64,000 nt of DNA from NCBI RefSeq assembly GCF_006974125.1, contig NZ_CP037858.1, forward strand, positions 2,604,001 to 2,668,000. The letters are read 5' to 3'. The position numbers and the translations under genes were made by a program. The stretch comes from Stenotrophomonas maltophilia (GTDB lineage: Bacteria > Pseudomonadota > Gammaproteobacteria > Xanthomonadales > Xanthomonadaceae). The notes beneath the pieces are model-generated. The model worked only from the letters and a program-made list of their open reading frames with translations, was not told the DNA's origin and ran no database searches. Numbering within the stretch: position 1 is the stretch's first letter; every line of letters starts with the position of its first letter. Shown piece by piece: positions 18,328 to 27,669 of this stretch.

Positions 18328-19373
18328 TCGATCTGGGCGCCCTGCGCAGCAACTACCGGCTCGCCCGTGAACTGGGCGGTGGCAAGGCCCTGGCGATCAT
18401 CAAGGCCGATGCCTATGGCCATGGCGCGGTGCGCTGTGCACAGGCACTGGAAGACGAGGCCGATGGCTTCGGCGTGGCCACCATCGAAGAAGCGCTGGAA
18501 CTGCGCCAGGCCGGCATCCGTGCGCCGATCCTGCTGCTGGAAGGCATTTTCGAACCCAGCGACATGGCGCTGGTGGCCGAGCATGATTTCTGGTTCGCCG
18601 TCGGTTCGCCGTGGCAGCTGGAGGCCGTCGCCGCCTTCGACAGCCCGCGCCCGTTGACGGTGTGGCTGAAGCTGGACAGCGGCATGCATCGCCTCGGCCT
18701 GGACGTGGACAGCTTCCGCGCGGCGCATGCGCGCCTGTCAGCGCTGCCCCAGGTCGAGCGCATCGTGCTGATGACCCACCTGGCACGTGCCGATGAGCTG
18801 GACAGCGAGCGCACCCACGAACAGGCGGCGACCTTCGCGCGGGCCATCGACGGCCTGGAGGGCGAGACCAGCGTGTGCAATTCGCCGGCGCTGCTGGGCT
18901 GGCCGGACGTGCGCAGCGACTGGGTCCGCCCGGGCCTGATGCTGTACGGCGCCAACCCGCTGCCGGAGGCTTCGGAGATCACCGCGCGCCTGCGCCCGGT
19001 GATGACGATGCAGTCGAAGGTGATCGCCGAACGCTGGATCGAGGCAGGTGAACCGGTGGGTTATGGCGCGCGCTTTGTCTCGAAGGCACGCACGCGCGTA
19101 GGTGTGGTCGCGCTCGGCTATGCCGACGGTTATCCGCAGTTCGCCCCGAATGGCACGCCGGTGCTGATCGACGGCCAGCCCGGTGCGCTGATCGGGCGCG
19201 TGTCGATGGACATGCTGACCGTGGACCTGACCGCGCATGCGCAGGCTGGCATCGGCAGCGTGGTGGAACTGTGGGGTTCAGCGCCGACGCTGTCTGAACT
19301 GGCGCCGCGCTGCGGCGTGAGCGCGTACCAGCTGCCGTGCGCGGTCAAGCGCGTGGCGAAGGTGTACGTGTAG
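18306..19373 (+). CDS. alr: Alanine racemase (catabolic DadX type by context)
   Basis: 355 residues, the normal length. The PLP lysine is K33 in [11 protein letters not shown]; the second catalytic residue is the Tyr in GYGARFVSK, and MLYGANPL and [12 protein letters not shown] are family motifs. It interconverts L- and D-alanine. The ATG at 18306 lies inside the end of dadA in another frame, which signals translational coupling and supports a catabolic (DadX) role, although it may be the only racemase in the genome. Its TAG stop is part of a GTAG palindrome. Confidence 0.96.
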   Translation: MRPARALIDLGALRSNYRLARELGGGKALAIIKADAYGHGAVRCAQALEDEADGFGVATIEEALELRQAGIRAPILLLEGIFEPSDMALVAEHDFWFAVGSPWQLEAVAAFDSPRPLTVWLKLDSGMHRLGLDVDSFRAAHARLSALPQVERIVLMTHLARADELDSERTHEQAATFARAIDGLEGETSVCNSPALLGWPDVRSDWVRPGLMLYGANPLPEASEITARLRPVMTMQSKVIAERWIEAGEPVGYGARFVSKARTRVGVVALGYADGYPQFAPNGTPVLIDGQPGALIGRVSMDMLTVDLTAHAQAGIGSVVELWGSAPTLSELAPRCGVSAYQLPCAVKRVAKVYV

Positions 19374-19395
19374 AGCCGGGCCCACGCTCGGCTCC

Positions 19396-19560
19396 GGTAG
19401 CGGCCGACCTTGGTCGGCGCTGTGAGTGCGTGTCGACCAAGGTCGACACCTACCGAGGGGCCTAGCGCGCAGCGGTCGCCATGCGCGGCCCTGGTAGCGG
19501 CCGACCTTGGTCGGCGCTGTGAATGCGTGTCGACCGAGGGGCCTAACGCGCGGCGGTGGC
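19396..19560. repeat. Tandem duplication of a SMAG hairpin with the 3' end of the DUF3016 gene
   Basis: Two direct copies begin GGTAGCGGCCGACC at 19396 and 19493. The first is complete, with the mirror hairpin half (CAAGGTCGACACCTACC), and continues through a fossil of the DUF3016 gene end: read on the minus strand, 19462-19479 gives A-T-A-A-R-stop, identical to the true C-terminus at 19543. The second copy lacks 16 bp between two ACC triplets and so has lost half the hairpin. Confidence 0.85.
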
Positions 19561-20109
19561 CTGGCTGGCCAGCTGGCGCTTGACCCAGTCATCGATCAGG
19601 CGCTTCTCGTAGCGCAGCGGATCACTTTCGCTCTTCAGCCCAACGTTGTGCAGGTAGCCGGTATCACTCAGGCGTGCGTCACCTTCACTGACGATGCGGC
19701 CGCTGGCGTCCTTCAACGTGTACTGCAGGGTGATCCGCGGTGGGTAGATGTCGCGCATGATGCGGATGTCGCGCCCGCGGGGGCCATGCCACGGCTCGTA
19801 GTCACCGGCTCGCTTGATGTCGACCAGGGTCACATCCAGGGTCTGCCCCGGTTGCAGTGGTTTGGCTGCGGTGGTCTGCACGTAGCGCGCCAGCTGCTGG
19901 ACCCAGTCGCCGCGTTCGGCCTCGAAGCGGTTGCTGCTCTGGCGGATCTCGGTGAATTTGGCCGGATCGTCCCACTTCACGCTGACCGGGCCATCGGCCT
20001 GCAGCGCGCGCGGGGCTTCCGGATCGGTCACCGCGCGTGGCGCAGCATTGGCGCCGCCTGCCATGAGGGCACCGGCCAGCAGAAGGGCGGTAGCAAGTGA
20101 GCGGTTCAT
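19543..20109 (-). CDS. DUF3016 family secreted protein
   Basis: 188 residues with a signal peptide (SLATALLLAGALMAGGANA). The mature part has VSVKWDDPAKFTEIRQS and the LVDIKRAGDYEPW stretch typical of DUF3016, a periplasmic family of unknown function. The ATG at 20109 follows GGAGA. It is a single gene, convergent with the racemase and divergent from the hybrid kinase. Its last codons are partly duplicated just downstream. Confidence 0.88.
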   Translation of the reverse strand: MNRSLATALLLAGALMAGGANAAPRAVTDPEAPRALQADGPVSVKWDDPAKFTEIRQSSNRFEAERGDWVQQLARYVQTTAAKPLQPGQTLDVTLVDIKRAGDYEPWHGPRGRDIRIMRDIYPPRITLQYTLKDASGRIVSEGDARLSDTGYLHNVGLKSESDPLRYEKRLIDDWVKRQLASQATAAR

Positions 20110-20286
20110 GACGGTCTCCTGCATCCCCTGAGGGGGACGATATTGATCACGGATCGAGTGTGATCCCGCTCCAGGGCAACGGCAATGGCCGAATGCGTCA
20201 TGCGCAAGAGCGGTTGCCGCCAATTCATCGTCGTCAACCCTGACTGACGGCGCTTGACGCTGTGAATACGCTCTCTGGAAGATGCT

Positions 20287-22341
20287 GTGCCTCCAATCCG
20301 GCCCGTCCAGACGCCCTTGTCCACACTGCCGCCCCTAGTGGAGCGCCCACCGATGATGGTGCCGGCGCCCGAACCCGACCTGCATCATGGCGTGCTTGAG
20401 CGCATCAACGCCGGTTTCTGCGTGATCCAGGTGCTGTTCGAGGGTGACCGCGCGGTGGACTACCGTTTCATCGAGGTCAACGACGCGTTCGAGCGCCATA
20501 CCGGCCTGAAGGACGCCCGGGGCCAACGCATGACGGTGCTGGAGCCGCACCACGAGCAGGACTGGTTCCGCATCTACGGCGAGGTCGCACGCAGCGGCCG
20601 GCCGGCGCAGTTCGAGATGGAGGCACGGGCGCTGGGCCGCTCCTTTGCGGTCGACGCGGTGCGCGTGGGGCGACCGGGAGAAGACAAGGTCGGCATCCTG
20701 TTCTTCGACATCACCGCGCGCAAGCAGATGGAAGTGGAGCTGGGCGAAAGCGAAGCCCGCTTCAGCGCACTGGCCGATGGCCTGCCGATGCCGGTATGGG
20801 TGCTCGACGAGCGCGGCCACGCCCGCTTCGTCAACAGCGCCTTCAGCGAGTTCTTCGGTGGCGACGAAACGCGCGTGCCGGAAGATGTCTGGCGCGGCCT
20901 GGTACACCCGGACGATGCGTCCGTATTCGAGTACGAGCTGCAGGAAGCACTGAAGGCGCAGCGTTCGATGCATGCGCTGGTACGCGCGCGGCGCGCCGAT
21001 GGCCAATGGCGCTGGTTGGAGATGAATGCGCGTCCGCGCTTCTCGCGCATGGGCCGCTTCATCGGCCTGGCCGGCAGCAGTCCGGACGTGACCGAGCGCC
21101 GCGAGATCGAACTGGCACGTGAGGAACTGCTGCAGTCCGAGCGCGCCGCGCGCAGTGCCGCCGAGAACATGGCGCGGCTGAAGGACGAATTCCTGGCCAC
21201 GCTGTCGCACGAGCTGCGCACGCCGCTGACCACCATCCTCGGTTGGAGCGAACTGCTGCTGCAGCGGGTGGACAACACCAGCCCGCTGTACAAGGGCCTG
21301 AACGTTATCGCCAACAGCGCCGGCGCGCAGAAGCGGCTGATCTCGGACATGCTCGATCTCAGCAGCATGCTGCTGGGCAAGGTACAGCTGGAGGTGGAAG
21401 TGCTGGACCTGCGCACGCTGCTTGGCGAAGCCATCGGCGCGCAGGAACTGGTGGCCGAGGGCAAGGCACTGGACGTGCACCTGCAGTTGCCCGAGGAGCC
21501 AAGCCCCGTGCTCGGCGATGCCACCCGCCTGCAGCAGGTGTTCTGGAACCTGCTGTCGAACGCCATCAAGTTCACTCCGGCTGAGGGCCGCATCGACGTG
21601 CAGCTGCAGGCCGACGGCAACCACTGGGTGATTACGGTACGCGATACCGGCGATGGCATCGCACCGGAGTTCCTCAACCACCTGTTCAGCCGCTTCCGCC
21701 AGGCCGATGGCACCACGACGCGCCGCCATGGCGGCCTCGGCCTGGGCCTGGCGATCGTGCAGCAGCTGGTCGAACTGCACGGCGGCACCGTTGCCGCCGC
21801 CAGCGAAGGCCATGGCCACGGCGCCACGTTCACCGTGCGCCTGCCCCAGCACCTGCCGGATGCCGAACGGCGGCCGCTGCGCGAAGTCATCAGCGGGCCG
21901 ATCCTGGAGCCGGTGATCGTCGAGCCGTATCCGCTGCGGGGCATGCATGTGCTGGCGGTGGAAGACCAGCCGGAGGTGCTGGAATACCTGCGGCGCATGC
22001 TGGAAGAGCAGGGCGCCAGCGTGTCGGCGGCCAGTTCGGCAGGCGAGGCACTGGCATTGCTGGCCGACACCGGCCATCTGCAGTACCACGTGATGCTGAC
22101 CGACATCGGCATGCCGGGCATGGATGGCTACGGGCTGGTGCGCACGCTGCGCGAGGACATGGGCGTGGACGCAGCAATGCTGCCGGCGGTGGCGGTGACC
22201 GCGCTGGCGCGTGCCGATGACCGCCGTCGTGCCTTGGCGTCGGGCTTCCAGGAGCATGTGGCCAAGCCGTATTCGGTCGCGCAGCTGGTGGCCGCGGTGC
22301 GCAAGGTGCAGGTGCCGCGCGCCGACAGCGCGCTGCACTGA
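20287..22341 (+). CDS. Hybrid sensor histidine kinase/response regulator with two PAS domains
   Basis: 684 residues, no membrane helix, so it is a cytosolic sensor. Order: PAS (~37-150), PAS (~157-280, FSALADGLPMPVWVLDE), HisKA with phospho-acceptor His308 in LSHELRTPL, HATPase_c (NLLSNAIKF, DTGDGIAP, GGLGLGLAI), and a C-terminal receiver with Asp606 in LTDIGMPGMDG. The GTG at 20287 has GGAAGA 5 nt upstream; an in-frame ATG at 20353 is the alternative and would remove 22 residues. No partner regulator is adjacent; the attached receiver may pass the phosphate elsewhere. Confidence 0.93.
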   Translation: MPPIRPVQTPLSTLPPLVERPPMMVPAPEPDLHHGVLERINAGFCVIQVLFEGDRAVDYRFIEVNDAFERHTGLKDARGQRMTVLEPHHEQDWFRIYGEVARSGRPAQFEMEARALGRSFAVDAVRVGRPGEDKVGILFFDITARKQMEVELGESEARFSALADGLPMPVWVLDERGHARFVNSAFSEFFGGDETRVPEDVWRGLVHPDDASVFEYELQEALKAQRSMHALVRARRADGQWRWLEMNARPRFSRMGRFIGLAGSSPDVTERREIELAREELLQSERAARSAAENMARLKDEFLATLSHELRTPLTTILGWSELLLQRVDNTSPLYKGLNVIANSAGAQKRLISDMLDLSSMLLGKVQLEVEVLDLRTLLGEAIGAQELVAEGKALDVHLQLPEEPSPVLGDATRLQQVFWNLLSNAIKFTPAEGRIDVQLQADGNHWVITVRDTGDGIAPEFLNHLFSRFRQADGTTTRRHGGLGLGLAIVQQLVELHGGTVAAASEGHGHGATFTVRLPQHLPDAERRPLREVISGPILEPVIVEPYPLRGMHVLAVEDQPEVLEYLRRMLEEQGASVSAASSAGEALALLADTGHLQYHVMLTDIGMPGMDGYGLVRTLREDMGVDAAMLPAVAVTALARADDRRRALASGFQEHVAKPYSVAQLVAAVRKVQVPRADSALH

Positions 22342-22384
22342 GCATTCACGGCCGATCGGCGACCCTGCACGCAGGAGGTCGCCG

Positions 22385-22675
22385 ATGTCCCGTACAGCTC
22401 CCCGCATCCACACCGACCCGGCGCAGATCGCGCGCCTGGAAGCCCTGCTGCCGCAGCTGGAAGGCGAAACGCAGGTGGAACTGACCCTGCACGATGGCCG
22501 GCGCCTGCTCGGCACGGTGGCGGTGAAGCCGACCGTGCAGCAGTACCGCAACGACGCCGGTGATGAAGGCAGCAACGGCCAGCTGCGCCTGGATGACTAC
22601 GACACGCCGGTCCAGCAGCACCATGTGTGGCTGGACGAGATCGCCAGCATCCGCAGGTTGCCGCCGAGGGTTTGA
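22385..22675 (+). CDS. DUF3247 family protein
   Basis: 96 residues: IHTDPAQIARLEALLPQL, VELTLHDGRRLLGTVAVKPT, and a closing HHVWLDEIASIRRL. This is the small DUF3247 domain (an SH3-like fold in the solved relative), largely restricted to Xanthomonadaceae and neighbours, function unknown. GGAGGTC precedes the ATG. It lies 43 bp after the hybrid kinase and may share its transcript. Confidence 0.9.
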   Translation: MSRTAPRIHTDPAQIARLEALLPQLEGETQVELTLHDGRRLLGTVAVKPTVQQYRNDAGDEGSNGQLRLDDYDTPVQQHHVWLDEIASIRRLPPRV

Positions 22676-22690
22676 CGGCAACCTGCCGGG

Positions 22691-22752
22691 TCCATCCACG
22701 CATGGCGTGGATCTACCTGGGGTTGCAGTGGAGCCACGCCATGCGTGGCTGC
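22691..22752. repeat. Pair of palindromes (ATCCACGC type)
   Basis: The first hairpin is built on ATCCACGC/GCGTGGAT followed by CTACC, and the second on GCCACGC/GCGTGGC. The first has near copies at 28766-28786. Position is a convergent gap. The terminal CTAC (GTAG on the other strand) groups them with the SMAG class. Confidence 0.7.
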
Positions 22753-22757
22753 TGCGC

Positions 22758-23021
22758 TCAGTGCTCGAACAAGGTCGGCGTCGCCTCGAACCGGCGAGCA
22801 TAGGCGCGCTCCTCCGCAACCCGCGCCACCTCGTCGTCGGCCAGGTCCGGCGCACCATACACCGCGTAGGCCACGCTGCCGTCGGCGCCATGGCCGACCT
22901 GGTGCAGCCGGTAGCGCGAGTGGCCGCCGCCGGTGTCCTCGGGGTAGTGCACGGGCGGATGGCTGCCTTCCAGGTCCATTTCACTGTTGTCGACCACGCC
23001 ACCGACGAACAAGGCTCGCAT
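22758..23021 (-). CDS. Small conserved hypothetical protein
   Basis: 87 residues: MRALFVGGVVDNSEMDLEG, then HYPEDTGGGHSRYRLHQVG and VAYAVYGAPDLADDEVARV. No signal peptide or membrane segment. I do not recognise a family. The ATG at 23021 is preceded by AGGAGAA. It is a single gene between convergent DUF3247 and the divergent rRNA methyltransferase gene. Confidence 0.7.
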   Translation of the reverse strand: MRALFVGGVVDNSEMDLEGSHPPVHYPEDTGGGHSRYRLHQVGHGADGSVAYAVYGAPDLADDEVARVAEERAYARRFEATPTLFEH

Positions 23022-23141
23022 GCAGGTTCTCCTGGGTTTCCGGGGGGAGCCTCTACCCTGAACGTTCCAATGTTGCTGGCGGATCAAGGCCCCGTTCGGG
23101 TTTCGCAAAACGGCCTGGCGGGGCCGGCCCGGCCAAGCCGG

Positions 23142-23147
23142 TACAAT
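23142..23147 (+). promoter_or_regulatory. Probable -10 box of the rsmC-rsuA-HAD operon
   Basis: TACAAT within GTACAATGGACGG. The same 13-base string stands ahead of gph at 32640-32652, again with no recognisable -35. At both sites it lies about 30 bp before the coding region. Confidence 0.45.
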
Positions 23148-23179
23148 GGACGGCCCTCACGCTTGAAGTACCCGCGCCG

Positions 23180-24244
23180 ATGGCCTCCAGCGACGACGCC
23201 CCCCTGCAGACCCTGTTCCTGCCGTTCTCCCAAGGTGCCCTGCGCTGGCCGGAGGGTCCGGTGGCCTTCCTGCGTGCCCGTGATGGCTGGCCGCTGCGCG
23301 AAGTGGCGGGCAATCGCGAGGTGCACTGCGAGCAGAGTTTTGCCCCGTTCGCGCAGCCGCTGCAGCAGGCCGCCGGCTGGACCGTCAGTGGCCAGCTGGA
23401 CGATGCCGCCGGCAAGGGCCGCTATCCGCTGGTGCTGGTGCTGCCGCCGCGCCAGCGTGAAGAGGCCCGTGCGCTGTTCGCCCGTGCGCTGGCACTGGTC
23501 GCCGACGGCGGTCGCATCGTCGCCTGCCAGTCCAACAACGAAGGTGCGCGCTCGGGCGAGGGCGATCTCAAGCAGCTGGCCGGCCTCGGTGGCAGCCTGA
23601 CCAAGAACCACTGCCGCGTGTACTGGACCGCCCCGTTGCAGGGCCAGCACGACGCCGACCTGGCCAGGCGTTGGTTGGCGCTGGATGCGGTGCGCCCGAT
23701 CGTGGGCGGTCGCTTCCTCAGCCGCCCGGGCGTGTTCGCCTGGGATCGCATCGACCCGGCGTCGGCGCTGCTGGCCGAGCACCTGCCGGCCGACCTGGCC
23801 GGGCGTGCCGCCGATCTCGGCGCGGGCTACGGCTACCTGTCGCGCGAGCTGCTGGAGCGTTGCCCGAAGATCACCGCGCTGGACCTGTACGAGGCCGAGC
23901 AGCGTGCATTGGCGCTGGCCGAACTGAACCTGGCGCCGCCGCCGCGTCCGCTGCCGCTGCGCTTCCTGTGGCAGGACGTCACCGCCGGCATCGAGCCGGG
24001 CTACGACGTCATCATCAGCAATCCGCCGTTCCACACGCCGTCGCGTGCCGATCGCCCGGACATCGGCCAGCGCTTCATCGCCGTGGCCGCGCAGGCGTTG
24101 CGTCCGGGTGGGCGCCTGTACGTGGTGGCCAACCGCCACCTGCCCTACGAATACACGCTCAACGAGAGCTTCGGTGCCGTGCGCGTGATTGCCGAGCGCG
24201 ATGGCTTCAAGCTGGTCGAAGCGGTGAAGGGGAAGGGCCGGTGA
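23180..24244 (+). CDS. Class I SAM-dependent methyltransferase, RsmC-like (16S rRNA guanine-N2)
   Basis: 354 residues. The N-terminal half resembles the RsmC substrate-recognition domain (VVACQSNNEG-type region, SLTKNHCRVYW), and the C-terminal half is a Rossmann methyltransferase with the SAM site AADLGAGYGYLSREL and the catalytic ISNPPFHTP motif of N2-guanine methyltransferases. It is expected to modify the small-subunit rRNA. Start MASSDD is set by the -10 box just upstream. It overlaps the next gene by 4 bp, which also acts on 16S rRNA, so the context supports the assignment. Confidence 0.9.
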   Translation: MASSDDAPLQTLFLPFSQGALRWPEGPVAFLRARDGWPLREVAGNREVHCEQSFAPFAQPLQQAAGWTVSGQLDDAAGKGRYPLVLVLPPRQREEARALFARALALVADGGRIVACQSNNEGARSGEGDLKQLAGLGGSLTKNHCRVYWTAPLQGQHDADLARRWLALDAVRPIVGGRFLSRPGVFAWDRIDPASALLAEHLPADLAGRAADLGAGYGYLSRELLERCPKITALDLYEAEQRALALAELNLAPPPRPLPLRFLWQDVTAGIEPGYDVIISNPPFHTPSRADRPDIGQRFIAVAAQALRPGGRLYVVANRHLPYEYTLNESFGAVRVIAERDGFKLVEAVKGKGR

Positions 24245-24942
24245 AGCTGGTCAAGCACATCGCCAACCTGGGCTACGGCAGCCGCAAGCAGGTGCAGTGG
24301 ATGTTCCGCGAGGGACGCGTCACCGACGCCGACGGCGAGGTGCTGTACGCCGACGACCAGGTGCCGCACGAGGCCATCCGTGTCGATGGCGAGCCGCTGG
24401 ACCCGCCGGTGGGACTGTCGATCGCGCTGCACAAGCCGGCCGGCTACACCTGCTCGACCAAGGACACCGGCCGCCTGATCTATGACCTGCTGCCGCAGCG
24501 CTTTCGCGACCGCGATCCGGTGCTGTCCACGGTCGGCCGCCTCGACCGCGAGACCAGTGGCCTGCTGCTGCTGACCGACGATGGTGGCCTGCTGCACCGG
24601 ATCATCTCGCCGAAGTCGAAGCTGCCCAAGGTCTACGAAGTGGAGCTGAGCGACGACCTGCGCGGCGACGAGGTGGCCCTGTTCGCCAGCGGCACGCTGA
24701 TGCTGGAGTCCGAGAAGACGCCCCTGCTGCCGGCTGAACTGGAAGTGCTGGATGCGCGCCGCGCGCGCCTGGTGCTGCACGAAGGCCGCTACCATCAGGT
24801 ACGCCGCATGTTCGCCGCCACCGGCAATCACGTGCAGGCCCTGCATCGCAGCCGCGTTGGCGGGCTGGACCTGCAGGGGCTGGACGAGGGGCAGTGGCGG
24901 CAGCTCACTTCCACCGATCTGGATACGCTGTTCGCTCCATGA
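24241..24942 (+). CDS. rsuA: 16S rRNA pseudouridine synthase, RsuA family
   Basis: 233 residues. N-terminal S4-like RNA-binding segment (KHIANLGYGSRKQVQWMFREG) followed by the RsuA/RluB catalytic domain: the invariant Asp is in VGRLDRETSGLLLLT, and KVYEVEL and HEGRYHQVRRMFAATGN are family motifs. RsuA isomerises U516 of 16S rRNA. It begins with GTG inside the stop of the methyltransferase gene (GTGA), so expression is coupled. Related RluE/RluF enzymes differ slightly, hence a small doubt on the exact target. Confidence 0.9.
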   Translation: MKLVKHIANLGYGSRKQVQWMFREGRVTDADGEVLYADDQVPHEAIRVDGEPLDPPVGLSIALHKPAGYTCSTKDTGRLIYDLLPQRFRDRDPVLSTVGRLDRETSGLLLLTDDGGLLHRIISPKSKLPKVYEVELSDDLRGDEVALFASGTLMLESEKTPLLPAELEVLDARRARLVLHEGRYHQVRRMFAATGNHVQALHRSRVGGLDLQGLDEGQWRQLTSTDLDTLFAP

Positions 24943-25622
24943 CCACCATCGCTGCGCTGCCGTTCCTCCCCGACGCCGTCATCTTCGACATGGACGGCCT
25001 GATGATCGACAGCGAGCGGGTCTCGCTGGCCTGCTGGAGCCAGGCCGCCGACGAGTTCGGACTGGGCCTGGATGAGGCGGTGTTCCTGCGCATGGTCGGC
25101 CTCGGTGACCGCGATACGCACGCGCTGCTGCGTGCGCAGGGCATCGAGGACAGCGTGATCGAGGCGGTGGCCGCGCGCTGCCACGAGCTGTATGAAGCAC
25201 GCACGCAGACGGGCCTGCCGCTGCGGCCGGGCATCCTGGAACTGCTGGAACTGCTGAAGGCGCACGCGATTCCGCGCGCGGTGGCGACCACCACGCGGCA
25301 GCCGCGGGCCAACCGCAAGCTGGCGGCGGCCGGACTGCTGCCGTACTTCGATGCGGTGATCACCAGTGGCGACGTCGCGCAGCCGAAGCCGGCGCCGGAC
25401 ATTTACCTGCTGGCCGCACGGCGGCTGGGCCAGGCGCCGGAACGCTGCCTGGCACTGGAGGATTCACCGGCCGGTACGCGCGCGGCGCTGGCCGCCGGCA
25501 TGACGGTGATCCAGGTGCCGGACCTGGTGCATCCGGATGAAGAGTTGCGTGCCCTGGGCCACCGCATCGTTGGATCGCTGGTGGACGCGCACGGGCTGCT
25601 GCTGCCGCTGTTGCCGAAATAA
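24939..25622 (+). CDS. HAD-superfamily phosphatase (beta-phosphoglucomutase/YniC-like)
   Basis: 227 residues. Motif I is IFDMDGLMIDSE, motif II ATTTRQPR, motif III KPAPDIY and motif IV LEDSPAGTRAA, so all HAD catalytic elements are present with a helical cap between I and II. Such proteins dephosphorylate sugar phosphates or move a phosphate on hexoses. ATG at 24939 overlaps the rsuA stop (ATGA): third gene of the operon. Exact substrate cannot be read from sequence. Confidence 0.92.
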   Translation: MTTIAALPFLPDAVIFDMDGLMIDSERVSLACWSQAADEFGLGLDEAVFLRMVGLGDRDTHALLRAQGIEDSVIEAVAARCHELYEARTQTGLPLRPGILELLELLKAHAIPRAVATTTRQPRANRKLAAAGLLPYFDAVITSGDVAQPKPAPDIYLLAARRLGQAPERCLALEDSPAGTRAALAAGMTVIQVPDLVHPDEELRALGHRIVGSLVDAHGLLLPLLPK

Positions 25623-25623
25623 G

Positions 25624-25747
25624 GTGGGTGCCGGCCGTTGGCCGGCACACCCCAATGCCCCGGTGGGTGCCAACCTTGGTTGGCACTGAGCCGAGCATGG
25701 CTCGGCTCTACGTCCATTGGTGGGTGCCGACCGTGGGTCAGCACACC
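25624..25747. repeat. Cluster of SMAG-type palindromes
   Basis: Four hairpins in series: GTGCCGGCCGTTGGCCGGCAC, GTGCCAACCTTGGTTGGCAC, AGCCGAGCATGGCTCGGCT followed by CTAC, and an imperfect GTGCCGACCGTGGGTCAGCAC. Several of these stems recur elsewhere in the window. The cluster fills the convergent gap between the HAD gene and fabB. Confidence 0.85.
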
Positions 25748-25754
25748 TGCCCCA

Positions 25755-26963
25755 TCACACCCGCCCGAACACCAGCGCGGCGTTGGTGCCACCGAAGCCG
25801 AAGCTGTTGGACATCACCGTGTCCAGCTTCTGCTCGCGGCTCTGGCGCAGGATCGGGAAGCTCTCCACCTTCGGGTCCAGCTCGCCGATGTTGGCCGAAC
25901 CGGCAACGAAGCCGTCGCGCATCATCAGCAGGCAGTAGATCGCCTCATGCACGCTGGCTGCACCCAGCGAGTGGCCGGACAATGCCTTGGTCGACGACAG
26001 CGGCGGTACCGCATCGCCGAACACTTCGCGGATGGCGTTGAGCTCGGTGACATCGCCCAGCGGGGTCGAGGTGCCGTGGGTGTTGAGGTAGTCCAGCGGG
26101 CGATCGATGCCCTGCAGCGCCATCTTCATGCAGCGCACCGCGCCTTCGCCGGACGGGGCAACCATGTCGGCGCCATCGGAAGTGACGCCATAGCCGATCA
26201 ACTCGGCATGGATGTGCGCGCCGCGCGCAACGGCGTGGTCGTAGTCCTCCAGCACCAGCATGCCACCGCCACCGGCGATGACGAAGCCGTCGCGGTCCTT
26301 GTCGTACGGACGCGAGGCGCTGGCCGGGGTCTCGTTGAAGCTGGTCGACAGTGCGCCCATCGCGTCGAACATCACGCTCATCGACCAGTGCAGGTCTTCA
26401 CCGCCACCGGCGAACATGATGTCCTGCGCGCCATGGCGGATCATGTCCGCGGCCGCGCCGATGCAGTGCGCCGACGTCGCGCAGGCGGCCGACAGCGAGT
26501 AGCTGACGCCCTTGATCTGGTAGGCAGTGGCCAGGCAGGCCGAGACGGTCGAGCACATCGTGCGCGGCACCATGTACGGGCCGACCTTGCGAACGCCGCG
26601 CTCGCGCAGCAGATCGACCGCGCCGATCTGCCATTCGCTGGAGCCGCCACCGGAGCCGGCGATCAGGCCGGTGCGCAGGCTGCTGACCTGCTCGGTGCTG
26701 AGCCCGGCATCGGCGATGGCATCGCGCATGGCCAGATAGGCGAAGGCCGCTGCGTCGCTCATGAAACGCTTCTGCTTGCGGTCGATCAGCGCGTCCAGGT
26801 CGAGATCGACGCGGCCGCCGACCTGGCTGCGCAGGCCCGCTTCGGCGTGGTCGGCCAGCGCGGTGATGCCCGAGCGCCCTTCGCGCAGCGCGGCCGAAAC
26901 AGTATCCAGATCATTGCCGAGGCAGGACGTGATGCCCATGCCGGTGATGACGACGCGACGCAT
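25755..26963 (-). CDS. fabB: Beta-ketoacyl-ACP synthase I
   Basis: 402 residues. Start [17 protein letters not shown] is typical. Catalytic triad: Cys at about 161 in SAACATSAH, His in [11 protein letters not shown] and His in [12 protein letters not shown], with the glycine-rich [16 protein letters not shown] end. It elongates fatty acyl-ACP and is needed for unsaturated fatty acids together with FabA. Its ATG overlaps the fabA stop by one base (TGATG), the classical fabA-fabB operon. Confidence 0.97.
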   Translation of the reverse strand: MRRVVITGMGITSCLGNDLDTVSAALREGRSGITALADHAEAGLRSQVGGRVDLDLDALIDRKQKRFMSDAAAFAYLAMRDAIADAGLSTEQVSSLRTGLIAGSGGGSSEWQIGAVDLLRERGVRKVGPYMVPRTMCSTVSACLATAYQIKGVSYSLSAACATSAHCIGAAADMIRHGAQDIMFAGGGEDLHWSMSVMFDAMGALSTSFNETPASASRPYDKDRDGFVIAGGGGMLVLEDYDHAVARGAHIHAELIGYGVTSDGADMVAPSGEGAVRCMKMALQGIDRPLDYLNTHGTSTPLGDVTELNAIREVFGDAVPPLSSTKALSGHSLGAASVHEAIYCLLMMRDGFVAGSANIGELDPKVESFPILRQSREQKLDTVMSNSFGFGGTNAALVFGRV

Positions 26964-27478
26964 CAGAAGCTCCCGGTTTCAGTGAACAGGCCGACGCGCA
27001 GGTCGCGGGCGCTGTAGATTTCGCGGTCATCCACGTACATGCGGGCGTCCGACTGGGCCATCACCAGCTTGCGGTTGATGACGCGGCTGATGTCGATCTC
27101 GTAACGCACCAGCTTGGCCTCCGGCAGCACCTGGCCGGTGAACTTCACCTCGCCGCAGCCCAGTGCGCGGCCCTTGCCGGGGGCGCCCAGCCAGGTCAGG
27201 AAGAAGCCGGTCAGCTGCCACATGGCATCCAGGCCGAGGCAGCCGGGCATCACCGGGTCGCCGATGAAGTGGCAGCCGAAGAACCACAGGTCCGGGCGGA
27301 TATCCAGTTCGGCGCGTACCATGCCCTTGCCATGCGGTCCGCCGTCCTCGCGGATGTCGGTGATGCGGTCGAACATCAGCATCGGGTCGTTGGGCAAACG
27401 GCCGGCGGCGGTGCCGAACAGTTCACCGCGTGCGCTGGCCAGCAGCTGTTCGCGGTTGAACGCGTGGAGACGGGTCAT
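26963..27478 (-). CDS. fabA: 3-hydroxydecanoyl-ACP dehydratase/isomerase
   Basis: 171 residues, the normal length. The active-site stretch is [20 protein letters not shown], containing the catalytic His and Asp, and the C-terminal [15 protein letters not shown] strand is conserved. It dehydrates beta-hydroxyacyl-ACP and isomerises the C10 intermediate, the branch point to unsaturated fatty acids. First gene of fabAB. The gap to dinB carries GGTTG direct repeats 10 bp apart on the fabA strand (about 27558-27572), a possible regulator site but not one I can name. Confidence 0.97.
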   Translation of the reverse strand: MTRLHAFNREQLLASARGELFGTAAGRLPNDPMLMFDRITDIREDGGPHGKGMVRAELDIRPDLWFFGCHFIGDPVMPGCLGLDAMWQLTGFFLTWLGAPGKGRALGCGEVKFTGQVLPEAKLVRYEIDISRVINRKLVMAQSDARMYVDDREIYSARDLRVGLFTETGSF

Positions 27479-27669
27479 GAAGCACAATCCTGGAAGCGGG
27501 GAAACAGGGAAACAAGCGCTCGAGGATGCCCGTGGAAACTGTGCCGATCAAACATTTCAACCGTACGCAACCGTAGTGTTTTCAATGGAATACGCGCATC
27601 CTGTTGATGTGCAACGACCATACTTCGGCGTGTGGCCCGTTCGGCATGCCCCCGCCCTTTCCGCCTGAC

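Noticed and set aside
20335..22575. 746-codon frame antisense to the hybrid kinase
   Set aside because: Mirror frame of a real gene, with Arg/His/Gln-rich composition and no domain.
27479..27669. LexA box ahead of dinB
   Set aside because: No CTGT-N8-ACAG or similar palindrome is visible in the gap.
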